Assembly (NCBI RefSeq): GCF_017996735.1
Contig: NZ_JAGOGJ010000015.1
Span: 1-64,000, forward strand
Length of the DNA stretch: 64,000 nt
Source of the DNA: Niveispirillum sp.
GTDB lineage: Bacteria > Pseudomonadota > Alphaproteobacteria > Azospirillales > Azospirillaceae
Direction: 5' to 3'
Shown: positions 25,586 to 33,939 of the stretch, piece by piece
How positions within the stretch are numbered: position 1 is the stretch's first letter
Layout: the number at the start of each line of letters is the position of its first letter
The notes under the pieces: generated by a model
The model's database searches: none
Told to the model about the DNA's origin: nothing
Seen by the model: the letters and a program-made list of their open reading frames with translations, nothing else
Made by a program: the position numbers and the translations under genes

Positions 25586-26332
25586 ATGACCGGCCTTCTT
25601 GACGGTCTGGCGCCCTGGCCGCAGGCGGATTTCGCCGCCTTCGGCCCCGTGCAGACGCGCAAACTCTCCAAGATACAAAAGCTGGTCGGGGCCTTCCTGG
25701 GCCGCAACTGGGTCGCCATTCCCCATGTCACGCATCAGGACGATGCCGACGTGACTGACCTGGAAGCACGACGGCTGGCCCATAATAGTGCCGGGGGCGG
25801 CGTAAAGCTGACGCCGGTACCCCTGCTGGTCAAGGCCATGGCGTCGGCCCTGCGGGCCTATCCGCAGTTCAACGCCTCCCTGGATGGCAGCCGGGAGACG
25901 CTGGTTCTGAAAGATTATGTGCATATCGGGGTGGCCGTGGACACGCCCGGCGGCCTGCTGGTCCCCGTTATCCGCGACTGCGACCGGAAAAGCGTGTCCG
26001 ACATCGCGGCTGAGATATCCGCCCTGTCGGAGCGTGCCCGGACCAAGGGGCTGCCCATGGCCGACATGTCCGGTGGCTGCATGACCCTGACCTCGCTCGG
26101 CCATATCGGCGGGACCGGCTTTACCCCGATCGTGAATGCCCCGGAAGTGGCCATCCTGGGCGTCACCCGCGCCCGGCCTGTCGCCACACCTGGACCGGAT
26201 GGCGGCATCGTCTGGCGACAGATGTTGCCTTTGTCGCTGTCCTATGACCATCGCGTCATCAATGGCGCAGACGCCGCGCGCTTTGTCCGGCATATCGCCG
26301 GTAGGCTGGCCGATCCGGCACTGTTTGACTGA
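25586..26332 (+). CDS. 2-oxoacid dehydrogenase E2 catalytic domain without lipoyl or subunit-binding domains
   Basis: Acyltransferase core of about 248 residues. It starts close to the catalytic fold (TRKLSKIQKLVGAFL) and ends with LSLSYDHRVINGADAARF. The active-site motif is DHRVINGA, with Asn where many E2 proteins have Asp; Asn at this position is known in some pyruvate-type E2 proteins. No lipoyl domain and no peripheral subunit-binding domain precede the core, so how E1 and E3 dock is unclear. The lipoyl domain is encoded just upstream; no E3 gene occurs in the window. Confidence 0.88.
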   Translation: MTGLLDGLAPWPQADFAAFGPVQTRKLSKIQKLVGAFLGRNWVAIPHVTHQDDADVTDLEARRLAHNSAGGGVKLTPVPLLVKAMASALRAYPQFNASLDGSRETLVLKDYVHIGVAVDTPGGLLVPVIRDCDRKSVSDIAAEISALSERARTKGLPMADMSGGCMTLTSLGHIGGTGFTPIVNAPEVAILGVTRARPVATPGPDGGIVWRQMLPLSLSYDHRVINGADAARFVRHIAGRLADPALFD

Positions 26333-26341
26333 CGCGTGATG

Positions 26342-26376
26342 GTAGAGCGGATCGGCGAAACACGGGTCCGCTCTAC
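26342..26376. terminator. Bidirectional terminator between E2 and CMD genes
   Basis: Perfect 10-bp arms GTAGAGCGGA (26342-26351) and complement (26367-26376) with a 15-base loop, lying between two convergent stops (26332 and 26387). No clear T run, so termination strength is uncertain. Confidence 0.6.
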
Positions 26377-26386
26377 GACACCCAGC

Positions 26387-26812
26387 CTACAGCAGCCCGC
26401 GTTCCTCCGACGTCTGGACATTCGGGTCCATACCGATCTCCCGCAGCGCCTCAATCACCGCCGTCGTCGCGGACGCGATGCAGGGGAACCCAACATAGGG
26501 AACCGACTGGATCAGTACCTCCTCCAGTTCCCGCACGCTCAACCCGTTAGCCACGCCGATCTTGACATGGTTCTTCAGTTCGGCGGTCTGACGCTGGGCG
26601 ATCAGGATACCGATCACCACGAGGCTGCGCTGCTTCTTCTCCAGCCCGTCGCGGCCCCAGGCATCGGCAAAGGCATAGTTCACGGCCATCTGGGAGATGG
26701 CCGATCCGAACTTGCCCGACGTCGCTGCCGCCCGCAGCGCGTCACTGAATTTCGGCCCCATCATGCCGCCGATAACGGCAAGGCCGCGTTCCGATTTCTC
26801 ATCAAGGCTCAT
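26387..26812 (-). CDS. Carboxymuconolactone decarboxylase (CMD)-family protein
   Basis: 141-residue protein of the AhpD/CMD-like fold: FSDALRAAATSGKFGSAISQM, GRDGLEKKQRSLVVIGILIA and ELKNHVKIGVANGLSVRELEEVLIQSVPYVGFP. The family includes 4-carboxymuconolactone decarboxylase and peroxidase-like proteins; the CxxC redox motif of AhpD is absent, so a decarboxylase-, lactonase- or isomerase-type role is more likely than peroxide reduction. It directly follows the D-aminoacylase-type gene on the minus strand with a 14-base gap. Confidence 0.82.
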   Translation of the reverse strand: MSLDEKSERGLAVIGGMMGPKFSDALRAAATSGKFGSAISQMAVNYAFADAWGRDGLEKKQRSLVVIGILIAQRQTAELKNHVKIGVANGLSVRELEEVLIQSVPYVGFPCIASATTAVIEALREIGMDPNVQTSEERGLL

Positions 26813-26826
26813 GTCGGCTATCCTTT

Positions 26827-28545
26827 TTACGCTACGGCCGCACGGGCACCACGGACCAGACGACCCGGCAGCGCACCGGTGGAGCGCCCGTTACGATAGG
26901 TCACCTGGCCCGACACGATCGTCGCCTCATACCCGTCGGATTTCTGGCTGAGCCGACGGCCATCGGCCGGCAGGTCGCGCTTCACCCGGGGGGCATACAG
27001 GGCCAGTCGTTCCATGTCGATGATATTGATGTCGGCCTTATAGCCCGGCTTCAGCACCCCACGATCCAGCAGACCGACGCTGGCCGACGTTTCGCGGGAC
27101 AGCATGCTGATGGCCTTCTCGATAGGCAGACGCTTCTGATCGCGCACATACTCGGCCAGCACGAAGGTCGGGAAGGCCGCATCGCAGATCATGCCGTAAT
27201 GCGCCCCGCCGTCCCCCAGGCCCAGGACGGTGCCCGGTTGGCCGAAGAGATCCGTGGCGGCATCCATGCGGCCATTCTCCGTATTGCCCATGGGGCAGTA
27301 CAGGATGGCACGCCCATTCTGCCGCAGCAGTTCGTCATACATCAGTTCCCGCTCTCCGATGCCCAGGCGGGCCGCCCGCGCCTTGACACTGTCTTCGGGC
27401 GAGGGGTTGTAATTGGGCGGATCACCCAGCGGGAACAGCAGATGCGTCTGCTGCACGACCCACAGGAAGAAGGGGTTGGGGTCCTGCGGCTCCTCCGCCA
27501 GAAGCCGGGCGCGGAACGCCGGATCGCGCATCGCCGCCACCTTCTCCGCCAGCGGCAGGTTCTCGATCGCCTTGTAGGATGGGTTCAGCGAGAAGGGGTG
27601 GTAGGACAGGTCCAGCCCGAACAGCATGCCGATGGGACGCGGATAATATTGCCCATGGATAGGCAGATTGTCTGCTGCCGCCTGGGTCAGGCCGTTCAGA
27701 TAGCCGCGCCATCCGCCCGCGATCTGGTCCCCCGTCAGCAAGCTGAAATTCACCGGCCGACCGGAGAACTCGGCCAGTTCACGGATGATGGCAAATTCCG
27801 CCTCCGACGCGTTGCTGGTATTGGGTATCAACTGGAAAACGCCCGTGCCCGCATCCTTCAGACCGGCCGCCAGTGCCTTCAACTCCTCCACCTCCGTCTG
27901 GGTGGACGGCGCCGGGCGGCCATCGCGGAAGCGGTGGGCCAACTGGCGGGAGGTGGAAACGCCCAGCGCGCCCGCCTTCACCGCATCGGCCGTCAGACGG
28001 CGCATCTCCGCCAGATCCTGCCCCGTCGGCGGCTCCAGGTCGGCTCCGCGCTTGCCCATGACATAGACGCGCAACGGGCTGTGCGGCAACTGGGCGGCGA
28101 AGTCGATATCGGTCTGACGTTGCGACAACGCATCCAGATAGTCGGGGAAGCTCTCCCAGTTCCAGGGAACCCCCTCCGCCATCACCACTTCGGGGATATC
28201 CTCGACCCCTTCCATCAGCTTGATGGCCATCTGCTGATCCCCGGCGCGGACGGGTGCAAAGCCGACGCCGCAATTGCCCATGATGACCGTCGTCACCCCA
28301 TGGTCGGAAGAGGGGGCCAGCCGGTTTTCCCAGGTCACTTGCCCGTCATAATGCGTGTGGACATCGACGAACCCGGGTGTCACCACCATGCCCTTGGCGT
28401 CAATCACCTGATCGGCGGTGCCGTCGACAACGCCCACCGCCACGATCCGGTCGCCCCGGACCGCAACGTCGCCTTCAAAGGCTGTCGCCCCGGTGCCATC
28501 AACGATCCGTCCACCACGGATCAGCAGATCATAATGCTGGCTCAT
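26827..28545 (-). CDS. N-acyl-D-amino-acid deacylase-type amidohydrolase
   Basis: Metal-dependent amidohydrolase of about 572 residues. The N-terminal composite beta domain (LLIRGGRIVDGTGATAFEGD) leads into the metal motif GFVDVHTHYDGQ, with GNCGVGFAPV and LGDGGAHYGM as further family signatures. Close relatives are annotated as D-aminoacylases, but many in catabolic clusters have unknown substrates, so the true bond cleaved could be an amide or a lactone. GGAGG with good spacing precedes the ATG at 28545. It probably forms a two-gene unit with the CMD-family gene. Confidence 0.83.
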   Translation of the reverse strand: MSQHYDLLIRGGRIVDGTGATAFEGDVAVRGDRIVAVGVVDGTADQVIDAKGMVVTPGFVDVHTHYDGQVTWENRLAPSSDHGVTTVIMGNCGVGFAPVRAGDQQMAIKLMEGVEDIPEVVMAEGVPWNWESFPDYLDALSQRQTDIDFAAQLPHSPLRVYVMGKRGADLEPPTGQDLAEMRRLTADAVKAGALGVSTSRQLAHRFRDGRPAPSTQTEVEELKALAAGLKDAGTGVFQLIPNTSNASEAEFAIIRELAEFSGRPVNFSLLTGDQIAGGWRGYLNGLTQAAADNLPIHGQYYPRPIGMLFGLDLSYHPFSLNPSYKAIENLPLAEKVAAMRDPAFRARLLAEEPQDPNPFFLWVVQQTHLLFPLGDPPNYNPSPEDSVKARAARLGIGERELMYDELLRQNGRAILYCPMGNTENGRMDAATDLFGQPGTVLGLGDGGAHYGMICDAAFPTFVLAEYVRDQKRLPIEKAISMLSRETSASVGLLDRGVLKPGYKADINIIDMERLALYAPRVKRDLPADGRRLSQKSDGYEATIVSGQVTYRNGRSTGALPGRLVRGARAAVA

Positions 28546-28705
28546 TTCTTCCTCCCTGGCTGCCCGCAAAGCCTGTCGGCCCTGGACCCGAAGGGGCGGA
28601 CGGCGATCATGCCGCAACGGGCGAGCGATAAATTCGGCCCATCATAGCCGCTGCGCCCGCCAGCGCACCATGCCGGAGCCGTGTCATCGCCCTACCATGT
28701 CATCT

Positions 28706-29620
28706 CTACACGGATGCGATATCTGGCCAGATGGCCGGCACCCGTTCCGACAGGAAACCCGCTACAGCCTTCACGGCGGCATCCCCCGCCCGCACGCCGG
28801 GGCAGGTCATCGTGATGGGCGTGGACAAGGGTGTCCAGTCCGCCAATAACCGGACCAGACCCCCATTTGCCAGAAAGGGTGCCGCCAGAATGTCCAGCGT
28901 CTGCGCCAGCCCTGCGCCGGCGGCACAGGCCGATGTCAGGGCCAGCCCGTCATTGAAGGTCAGGGCCGGGCGGGGACGCAGCCACTGCGTCTCCCCATCC
29001 CTGACGAACTGCCAGCGCCGCCCATCGGGTGTTTCCCGGCTGGCGTAGAGAATGCCGTCGTGCCCCTCCAGGTCCCGGGGCACCAGTGGGATGCCCCGGC
29101 GCGACAGATAGGCGGGGGCCGCGACCAGAAAATGATGAGCCGTGCCCAAGGTTACAATCCGGCCGGCATCCGCCGGTGCGGCACCAACGCGGATCAGAAT
29201 ATCCGCCCCATCCGCCCGGTATAGCGTACCACGGTCACCCAGCCCCAGATCGATGACGATGCCCGGAAACCGGTCGCGGCACTCGGACAGCAGTGGCAAC
29301 ACCAGCACGGTTCCGACACCCGCCGGCGCGTCGATACGGACATGACCCACCGGCTGACCGTCGCCACGCTGCACCGCTTCCTGTGCCCGGTTGACGGCTT
29401 CCAGAATGGCGCGCGCATGCTCCAGGAACACGCGACCACTGTCGGTCAGGTCCAACCGCCTTGTGCTGCGTTTCAGCAGGCAAGCCCCCAACCCCTCCTC
29501 CAGTCGCGCCAGATGCGTGGTCACCATGGAGGGCGACATTCGCAGATGAGCCGCGGCGCGGGCCAGGGAACCGGCGTCGACGATGGCGGCAAACACCTGC
29601 AATTCGATCAGGGATGGCAT
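28706..29620 (-). CDS. LysR-family transcriptional regulator
   Basis: LysR-type regulator of about 304 residues with the N-terminal helix-turn-helix (LQVFAAIVDAGSLARAAAHLRMSPSMVTTHLARLE, read in pieces) and a periplasmic-binding-like effector domain. It is divergent from the TauD-type dioxygenase at 29728-30681, its probable target. The second of two adjacent ATGs (29620) is better spaced from GAAGA. Its sequence is clearly paralogous to the LysR at 46117-47016, sharing the SPxMVxTHLARLE and LLKRSTRR/LIHRSTRR segments. Confidence 0.88.
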   Translation of the reverse strand: MPSLIELQVFAAIVDAGSLARAAAHLRMSPSMVTTHLARLEEGLGACLLKRSTRRLDLTDSGRVFLEHARAILEAVNRAQEAVQRGDGQPVGHVRIDAPAGVGTVLVLPLLSECRDRFPGIVIDLGLGDRGTLYRADGADILIRVGAAPADAGRIVTLGTAHHFLVAAPAYLSRRGIPLVPRDLEGHDGILYASRETPDGRRWQFVRDGETQWLRPRPALTFNDGLALTSACAAGAGLAQTLDILAAPFLANGGLVRLLADWTPLSTPITMTCPGVRAGDAAVKAVAGFLSERVPAIWPDIASV

Positions 29621-29623
29621 CAT

Positions 29624-29727
29624 TCTTCAATAATCCGGAATCATAACTTCACATCAAAGCATATTATTCGACGATCCCACTGGTGCTATCGCTTCTCCAT
29701 CCACAAAAATCATTGGGAGGATGCATC
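29624..29727. promoter_or_regulatory. Divergent LysR/dioxygenase promoter region
   Basis: About 104 AT-richer bases between the LysR gene and its divergent dioxygenase gene. An imperfect dyad around AATAATCCGGAATCAT (about 29628-29643) is a candidate LysR site. GGGAGG at 29715-29720 is the ribosome-binding site of the dioxygenase. Confidence 0.5.
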
Positions 29728-30681
29728 ATGGGATTAGAAACCCGTCCGCTGTCACCTGATCTGGGCCTGGAAGTGCTGGGCGTCGATCTGTCGCGCGACA
29801 TCGACCCGGCAACACAGACCGCCATCAGGGATGCCTGGATCGACAGCGGCCTGCTGCTGTTCCGGGGTGCCGGCACCAGCGACGATATCCAGATGCGGGT
29901 GTCGCGCATCTTCGGCGACATGGAACCGGCGGCCACGGCCGACATGAACAGTCCCGACAATCCCTATCTGATGGTCCTGGCCTATGACCCTGACGATACA
30001 AAGGCGCGGTTCAACCGCCATTATGTGGTTGACGGCATCACGCGGGCCGGCTGGCTGGGCTGGCATTGGGACCAGAGTTTCATGCCCACCATCGTCCGGG
30101 GCGCCGTACTGCGCATGACCCATCCGGCGGCGGAAATGGGAGAAACCGGGTTCATTGATGCCATCGGCGCCTATGATCGCCTGTCCGATGCCATGAAAGC
30201 CCGGATCGAGGGGCTGGAGGTCGTTTACGAGTTCAATCCCGATTTCGTGTCGGGCCAGTTCGGCTTTCCCAGGGACATTTCCGTTTATGGCGGGTCGCCG
30301 CCGACATCGGGCAAGATGTACGATTTCCCGCCCGTGGTGCATCCGCTGGTCATCACGCAGCAGGAAACGGGGCGCAAAGTGCTGAAACTGTCCCCCATGC
30401 ACGCCCGCTACATCCTCGGCATGGACCGGGCGGAAAGCGATGCCTTGCTGACGGAACTGGCCGATCACCTGGTAGAGGATCGGTTCGCCTACTACCATTC
30501 CTGGGGCCGGGACGACATGCTGGTCTGGGACAACTGGCGCGTGATCCATTCTGCACGCGGCGTGCCGCTGCATTGCCGGCGCAGGGCCATGCGCACGACC
30601 ATCATGGGCGATTACAAGGTCGGCCGCTACCTTGACCCGGCGCTGGACCGGGACCGCAAGGTCAAGCGGCTGGTCGATTGA
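29728..30681 (+). CDS. TauD/TfdA-family Fe(II)/2-oxoglutarate dioxygenase
   Basis: 317-residue non-haem iron dioxygenase. The facial triad is H-x-D in GWHWDQSFMP (about residues 112-114) and a distal His in NWRVIHSARG, with Arg in RRRAMRTTIMG for 2-oxoglutarate. GGGAGG seven bases before the ATG at 29728 fixes the start; the longer frame is not needed. It is transcribed away from a LysR gene and followed by a bidirectional terminator, so it forms a single-gene unit under that regulator. It is only distantly similar to the dioxygenase at the left end of the window. Substrate unknown. Confidence 0.88.
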   Translation: MGLETRPLSPDLGLEVLGVDLSRDIDPATQTAIRDAWIDSGLLLFRGAGTSDDIQMRVSRIFGDMEPAATADMNSPDNPYLMVLAYDPDDTKARFNRHYVVDGITRAGWLGWHWDQSFMPTIVRGAVLRMTHPAAEMGETGFIDAIGAYDRLSDAMKARIEGLEVVYEFNPDFVSGQFGFPRDISVYGGSPPTSGKMYDFPPVVHPLVITQQETGRKVLKLSPMHARYILGMDRAESDALLTELADHLVEDRFAYYHSWGRDDMLVWDNWRVIHSARGVPLHCRRRAMRTTIMGDYKVGRYLDPALDRDRKVKRLVD

Positions 30682-30691
30682 TTGAAATGGC

Positions 30692-30715
30692 AGGGGGCGC
30701 TCAGCAGCGCCCCCT
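30692..30715. terminator. Bidirectional terminator between dioxygenase and MFS genes
   Basis: Perfect 10-bp GC-rich arms AGGGGGCGCT (30692-30701) and complement (30706-30715) with a 4-base loop, placed between two convergent stop codons. Confidence 0.75.
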
Positions 30716-30718
30716 CCT

Positions 30719-31957
30719 TCAGTCCAGATCGATATCCGGTCGGTCGGGGTAGCGCCCGAGGAACGGATAGGCCAGCGCCGCCACAAGAAAACAGCCCCCC
30801 GCTGACAGCAGCGCGATGTCGTAGCTGCCGAACCAGTCATGAACCAGCCCCACCAGGATGGCGCCAACAGCAGCGCAACTGCCGATGGCCAGCACGGTCA
30901 GACCATAGATGGCGGCAAAGGCCCGCATCCCGAAATAGCGGGCGATGATAAATCCGGCCAGGTCGATCTCCGCGCCCTGCGCCAATCCGATCAGCACGAT
31001 ACAGACGGCCGCCAGCGGCACGCCGGGCGCGTCCAGAGCATAAAGTACGGCACAGCCAACCACCGGCCCGATGGTGAACAGAAACCCCAGGGCCGGCGCC
31101 CAGACCCGGTCGATCAGCAGGCCGGTGATGGCGGTACCGGCGAAGGTGGAAACGGCCAGCAAGCTGACCAGCCCCGCCGCCATCTTCGGTTCCAACGCCT
31201 TTGAAACCAGCAGCGGCTGTAGCTGCGATAACAGTCCCACCGCCGGGCCATAGGTAAAACCGGCCGCCACGCAGAGCAACAGGATGCGGCGATCGCGCAG
31301 CAGGCGGGGCCAGAGACGCCAGCCCGCGACAGCCTTTGACCGCACCACCTCCCCCGCGTCAGGCCGGCGATCATGCACCAGGGCCCAGGTGACGGGGAAA
31401 CTGATGAACAAGGCGACGGCCGCCAGCACATAGAACCCACCGCGTGAGCCGTGGCGTTCAATGGCTGCGTACAGCAGGATGGGTAACAGGGCGCCCGCGA
31501 TGGTCAGTCCGGCCCGCGACACCGCCAGCGCCAGCCCCCGCGACTTGTCAAACCAGCTTGTCACCGCGCGGGTGAAGGACAGGCCCGTGGTGGCGATGCC
31601 GATCAGGACCAGGGCGCTCATCGCCACATAGAAATGAACCAGCGACGCCGTGAGGTTGGCCAGCGCCACATAGCACAGGACAACCAGCAGGATCGCGGGC
31701 AGCAGCACCTTGCGAACCCCTACCCGGTCGATATAGGCGCCAATGAACGGGGCCAGGAAGGCCGCCACCAGATTGGCATTATGCGACAATGCCTGCTGGC
31801 CCCGCGTCCAGCCGAACTCGTCCTGCAAAGGCTGGACGAACAGGCTGGCCACAAAGGAAAAGACCGCATAGCAACTGGCCATGCCGATGCCGGTACCCAC
31901 CACCACCCGCCAATGGGCCCGCCATTCGGCGCGGGCCTCGTTTGTCAGCAATTCCAT
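30719..31957 (-). CDS. MFS transporter (monocarboxylate/oxalate-formate antiporter-like)
   Basis: Twelve-helix major facilitator of about 412 residues. Hydrophobic segments alternate with short loops throughout; the loop after helix 2 (FIGAYIDRVGVRKVLLP) carries the MFS signature. The N-terminus SFVASLFVQPLQDEFGWTRGQ resembles that of monocarboxylate and organic-acid carriers. It probably imports the substrate acid or exports an intermediate across the inner membrane. The ATG at 31957 is preferred, with AGGAG upstream; a GTG three bases earlier is possible. It lies just downstream of the enoyl-CoA hydratase gene on the same strand (21-base gap). Confidence 0.87.
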   Translation of the reverse strand: MELLTNEARAEWRAHWRVVVGTGIGMASCYAVFSFVASLFVQPLQDEFGWTRGQQALSHNANLVAAFLAPFIGAYIDRVGVRKVLLPAILLVVLCYVALANLTASLVHFYVAMSALVLIGIATTGLSFTRAVTSWFDKSRGLALAVSRAGLTIAGALLPILLYAAIERHGSRGGFYVLAAVALFISFPVTWALVHDRRPDAGEVVRSKAVAGWRLWPRLLRDRRILLLCVAAGFTYGPAVGLLSQLQPLLVSKALEPKMAAGLVSLLAVSTFAGTAITGLLIDRVWAPALGFLFTIGPVVGCAVLYALDAPGVPLAAVCIVLIGLAQGAEIDLAGFIIARYFGMRAFAAIYGLTVLAIGSCAAVGAILVGLVHDWFGSYDIALLSAGGCFLVAALAYPFLGRYPDRPDIDLD

Positions 31958-31978
31958 CACATGCTCTCCTGATCGGGG

Positions 31979-32890
31979 TCAGTCGGGACGGCGCGCGCGC
32001 AGGCGGATGCGCCCTTCCCCGAACGGGGCGTCGCGGTTGCCCAGCGCCTCCTTCAGGCCGGCTTCCGCCATGTCCTGCTTGAACCGGCTGCGGCGCGGCC
32101 CCTGGGACAGGTGCGCGCGCGCGTCCAGTTCAGCGGCATAGCGCTGAGACAGCTTGGCGCCGGCCAGTTCCATCTGCATGTTGATCACCCTTTTATGGGC
32201 GGACAGGATTTCCGCGTCGACATGGGCGATGCGGCGGGCCAGATCGAGCGCCTGGGCATCGATCGCCGCCGCCGGATAGGCTTCCAGCACCAGGCCGATA
32301 CGGGCGGCATCCAGGCCGCTGATCGTGTCGCCCGTGAACAGCATGCGTTTGGCCCATTGCGGGCCGCAATGATAGAGCCAGAGATTGGTGGGCGGCGTGC
32401 CATTGGCGCGGGCGGCGGGGAAACCGATCTTCGCTTCATCGGCGGCCAGGACGATATCGGCGCAGAAAGCCAGATCAGTCCCGCCAGCCAGGCAATTGCC
32501 CTGGACCTTGGCGATGATGGGCTTGTGCAGGTCCAGCATCAGCAAGGTCAGGTCCTGCTGGCGTTCCAGGTGCCAGATATCGTCATCCAGCGTGGCGCTG
32601 CGGCTCCGATACAGGGCCGGATCATGATCGACCGGGGCAGCCCCGCCCCCGCCATAGCTGTCACCCAGATCATAGCCGGCGCAGAAATCCCGCCCCTCGC
32701 CCTGCAACAGGATCGCATTCACGTCCCGGCGGTCATCCGCCTCCAGCAGCGCATCATGGATTTCGCGCAGCATCGCCGCCGACAGGGCATTGCGCTTGTC
32801 GGGGCGGTTCAATGTCAGCACGGCCACCCCTTCGGCAACCTCGAACCGGATGCATGTCGTGGATTTCAGCCACTTGCCGGGATGATCCAT
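31979..32890 (-). CDS. Enoyl-CoA hydratase/isomerase
   Basis: 303-residue crotonase-family protein: LTLNRPDKRNALSAAM, LLQGEGRDFCAGYDLGDSYGGGG, AKVQGNCLAGGTDLAFCADIV and ANGTPPTNLWLYHCGPQWAK. An insertion of about 25 residues (after DLGDSYGGGG) makes it longer than standard hydratases and is shared with some annotated crotonases of unknown substrate. GGAGG upstream supports the ATG at 32890. It shares a short operon with the MFS transporter and diverges from another hydratase gene at 33076. Confidence 0.86.
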   Translation of the reverse strand: MDHPGKWLKSTTCIRFEVAEGVAVLTLNRPDKRNALSAAMLREIHDALLEADDRRDVNAILLQGEGRDFCAGYDLGDSYGGGGAAPVDHDPALYRSRSATLDDDIWHLERQQDLTLLMLDLHKPIIAKVQGNCLAGGTDLAFCADIVLAADEAKIGFPAARANGTPPTNLWLYHCGPQWAKRMLFTGDTISGLDAARIGLVLEAYPAAAIDAQALDLARRIAHVDAEILSAHKRVINMQMELAGAKLSQRYAAELDARAHLSQGPRRSRFKQDMAEAGLKEALGNRDAPFGEGRIRLRARRPD

Positions 32891-33075
32891 CCCTTCCTCC
32901 CCTCCATTGGTTTTGCGCTCGCATGATAGGTGGCGGCCCGCACGGGAGCGACGACGGGAACCCATCGGCCCCCTTCCATCACAGACCTGATGGAAGGGGG
33001 TTCAGGTGCCCGCTGGTCTGGTCCGGCGGCACAGGCGGGCATAGAGGGTGATCAGGAAAAGGATGGGAGGAGCCA

Positions 33076-33879
33076 ATGACAGAGATCCTGCGCGATGAAC
33101 CGGCACCCGGCATTTGCCGCCTGACCCTGAACCGGCCCGATGCGCTCAACGCCCTGACCTATGCGATGTATGAGGATATTGTCAGGCTGCTGACGGATAT
33201 CCGCTATGATCCGTCCACCCAGGTTGTGATCCTGACCGGCGCCGGCCGCGCTTTCTGCGCAGGCCACGACCTGCGGGCGGCGGGGGAGCCTTCCTGGGTG
33301 GCACCCAACCTGGGCAAGGCACAGAAGATGCGGGCCGTGATGGCGAAACTGGGGGCGATCACCCCCCTGATGCGGTCCCTGCCGCAACCCATCATCGCCG
33401 CCATCAATGGCGTGACGGCCGGGGCCGGCTATCCGCTGGCCGTGGCTGCCGACATCACCATCGCAGCGCGATCGGCCAAGTTCGTCAACGCCTTCCACAA
33501 TGCCGGTACCGGGCATGAGATGGGCCTGTCCTACCTGCTGCCCCGGCGTGTCGGGGCCGCAAGGGCAGCCGAACTGTTGCTGACGGGCCGGGCCGTCATG
33601 GCGGAGGAAGCCGCCGCCATCGGCCTGATTTTGAAATCAGTGCCGGACGAAGCCCTGATGGACGAAGCCCTGTCCATGGCCGGGACCATCCAGGCCAACA
33701 GCCCCATCGGCACATCGCTGACCAAACAGTCCCTGTGGCTCAATGAAACGGCACCCAGCCTGGAAGCCGCCATAGAGATGGAAAGCCGCGCCATTTTCAT
33801 CAGCCAGTCGACCGAGGATACGGCGGAAAAGCGCAAAGCCTTCGTCGAGAAACGCCGCCCCACCTTCACCAACCGCTGA
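33076..33879 (+). CDS. Enoyl-CoA hydratase/isomerase
   Basis: 267-residue crotonase-family protein with LTLNRPDALNALTYAM, LTGAGRAFCAGHDLRAAG, AINGVTAGAGYPLAVAADITIA and an alpha-helical C-terminus ending EKRKAFVEKRRPTF. At the second catalytic position it reads HNAGTGHEMGLSYLLPRRVG, where Glu of the classical GLPE motif is replaced, so the reaction may be isomerisation. GGGAGGAG directly upstream of the ATG supports the start. Transcribed alone: its stop codon lies inside a strong bidirectional terminator. Confidence 0.86.
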   Translation: MTEILRDEPAPGICRLTLNRPDALNALTYAMYEDIVRLLTDIRYDPSTQVVILTGAGRAFCAGHDLRAAGEPSWVAPNLGKAQKMRAVMAKLGAITPLMRSLPQPIIAAINGVTAGAGYPLAVAADITIAARSAKFVNAFHNAGTGHEMGLSYLLPRRVGAARAAELLLTGRAVMAEEAAAIGLILKSVPDEALMDEALSMAGTIQANSPIGTSLTKQSLWLNETAPSLEAAIEMESRAIFISQSTEDTAEKRKAFVEKRRPTFTNR

Positions 33880-33928
33880 CAGGGAACAGGCCCGGATGGT
33901 ATCCCCGTCCGGGCCTGTTCCCTGTCAG
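33876..33928. terminator. Bidirectional terminator, perfect 21-bp inverted repeat overlapping a stop codon
   Basis: Arms 33876-33896 and 33908-33928 are perfect reverse complements with an 11-base loop. The left arm includes the TGA (33877-33879) of the hydratase gene. It separates that gene from the convergent P450 gene ending at 33940. Confidence 0.85.
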
Positions 33929-33939
33929 CAGACGCAGTC

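Noticed and set aside
26218..26260. Asn in the E2 motif DHRVINGA as an inactivating change
   Set aside because: Asn is known at this place in some pyruvate-type E2 proteins, so loss of activity is not implied.
23334..26332. Firm assignment as acetoin dehydrogenase
   Set aside because: Acetoin and pyruvate E1 proteins are too similar to separate by eye, and no acetoin-specific regulator or E3 is nearby.
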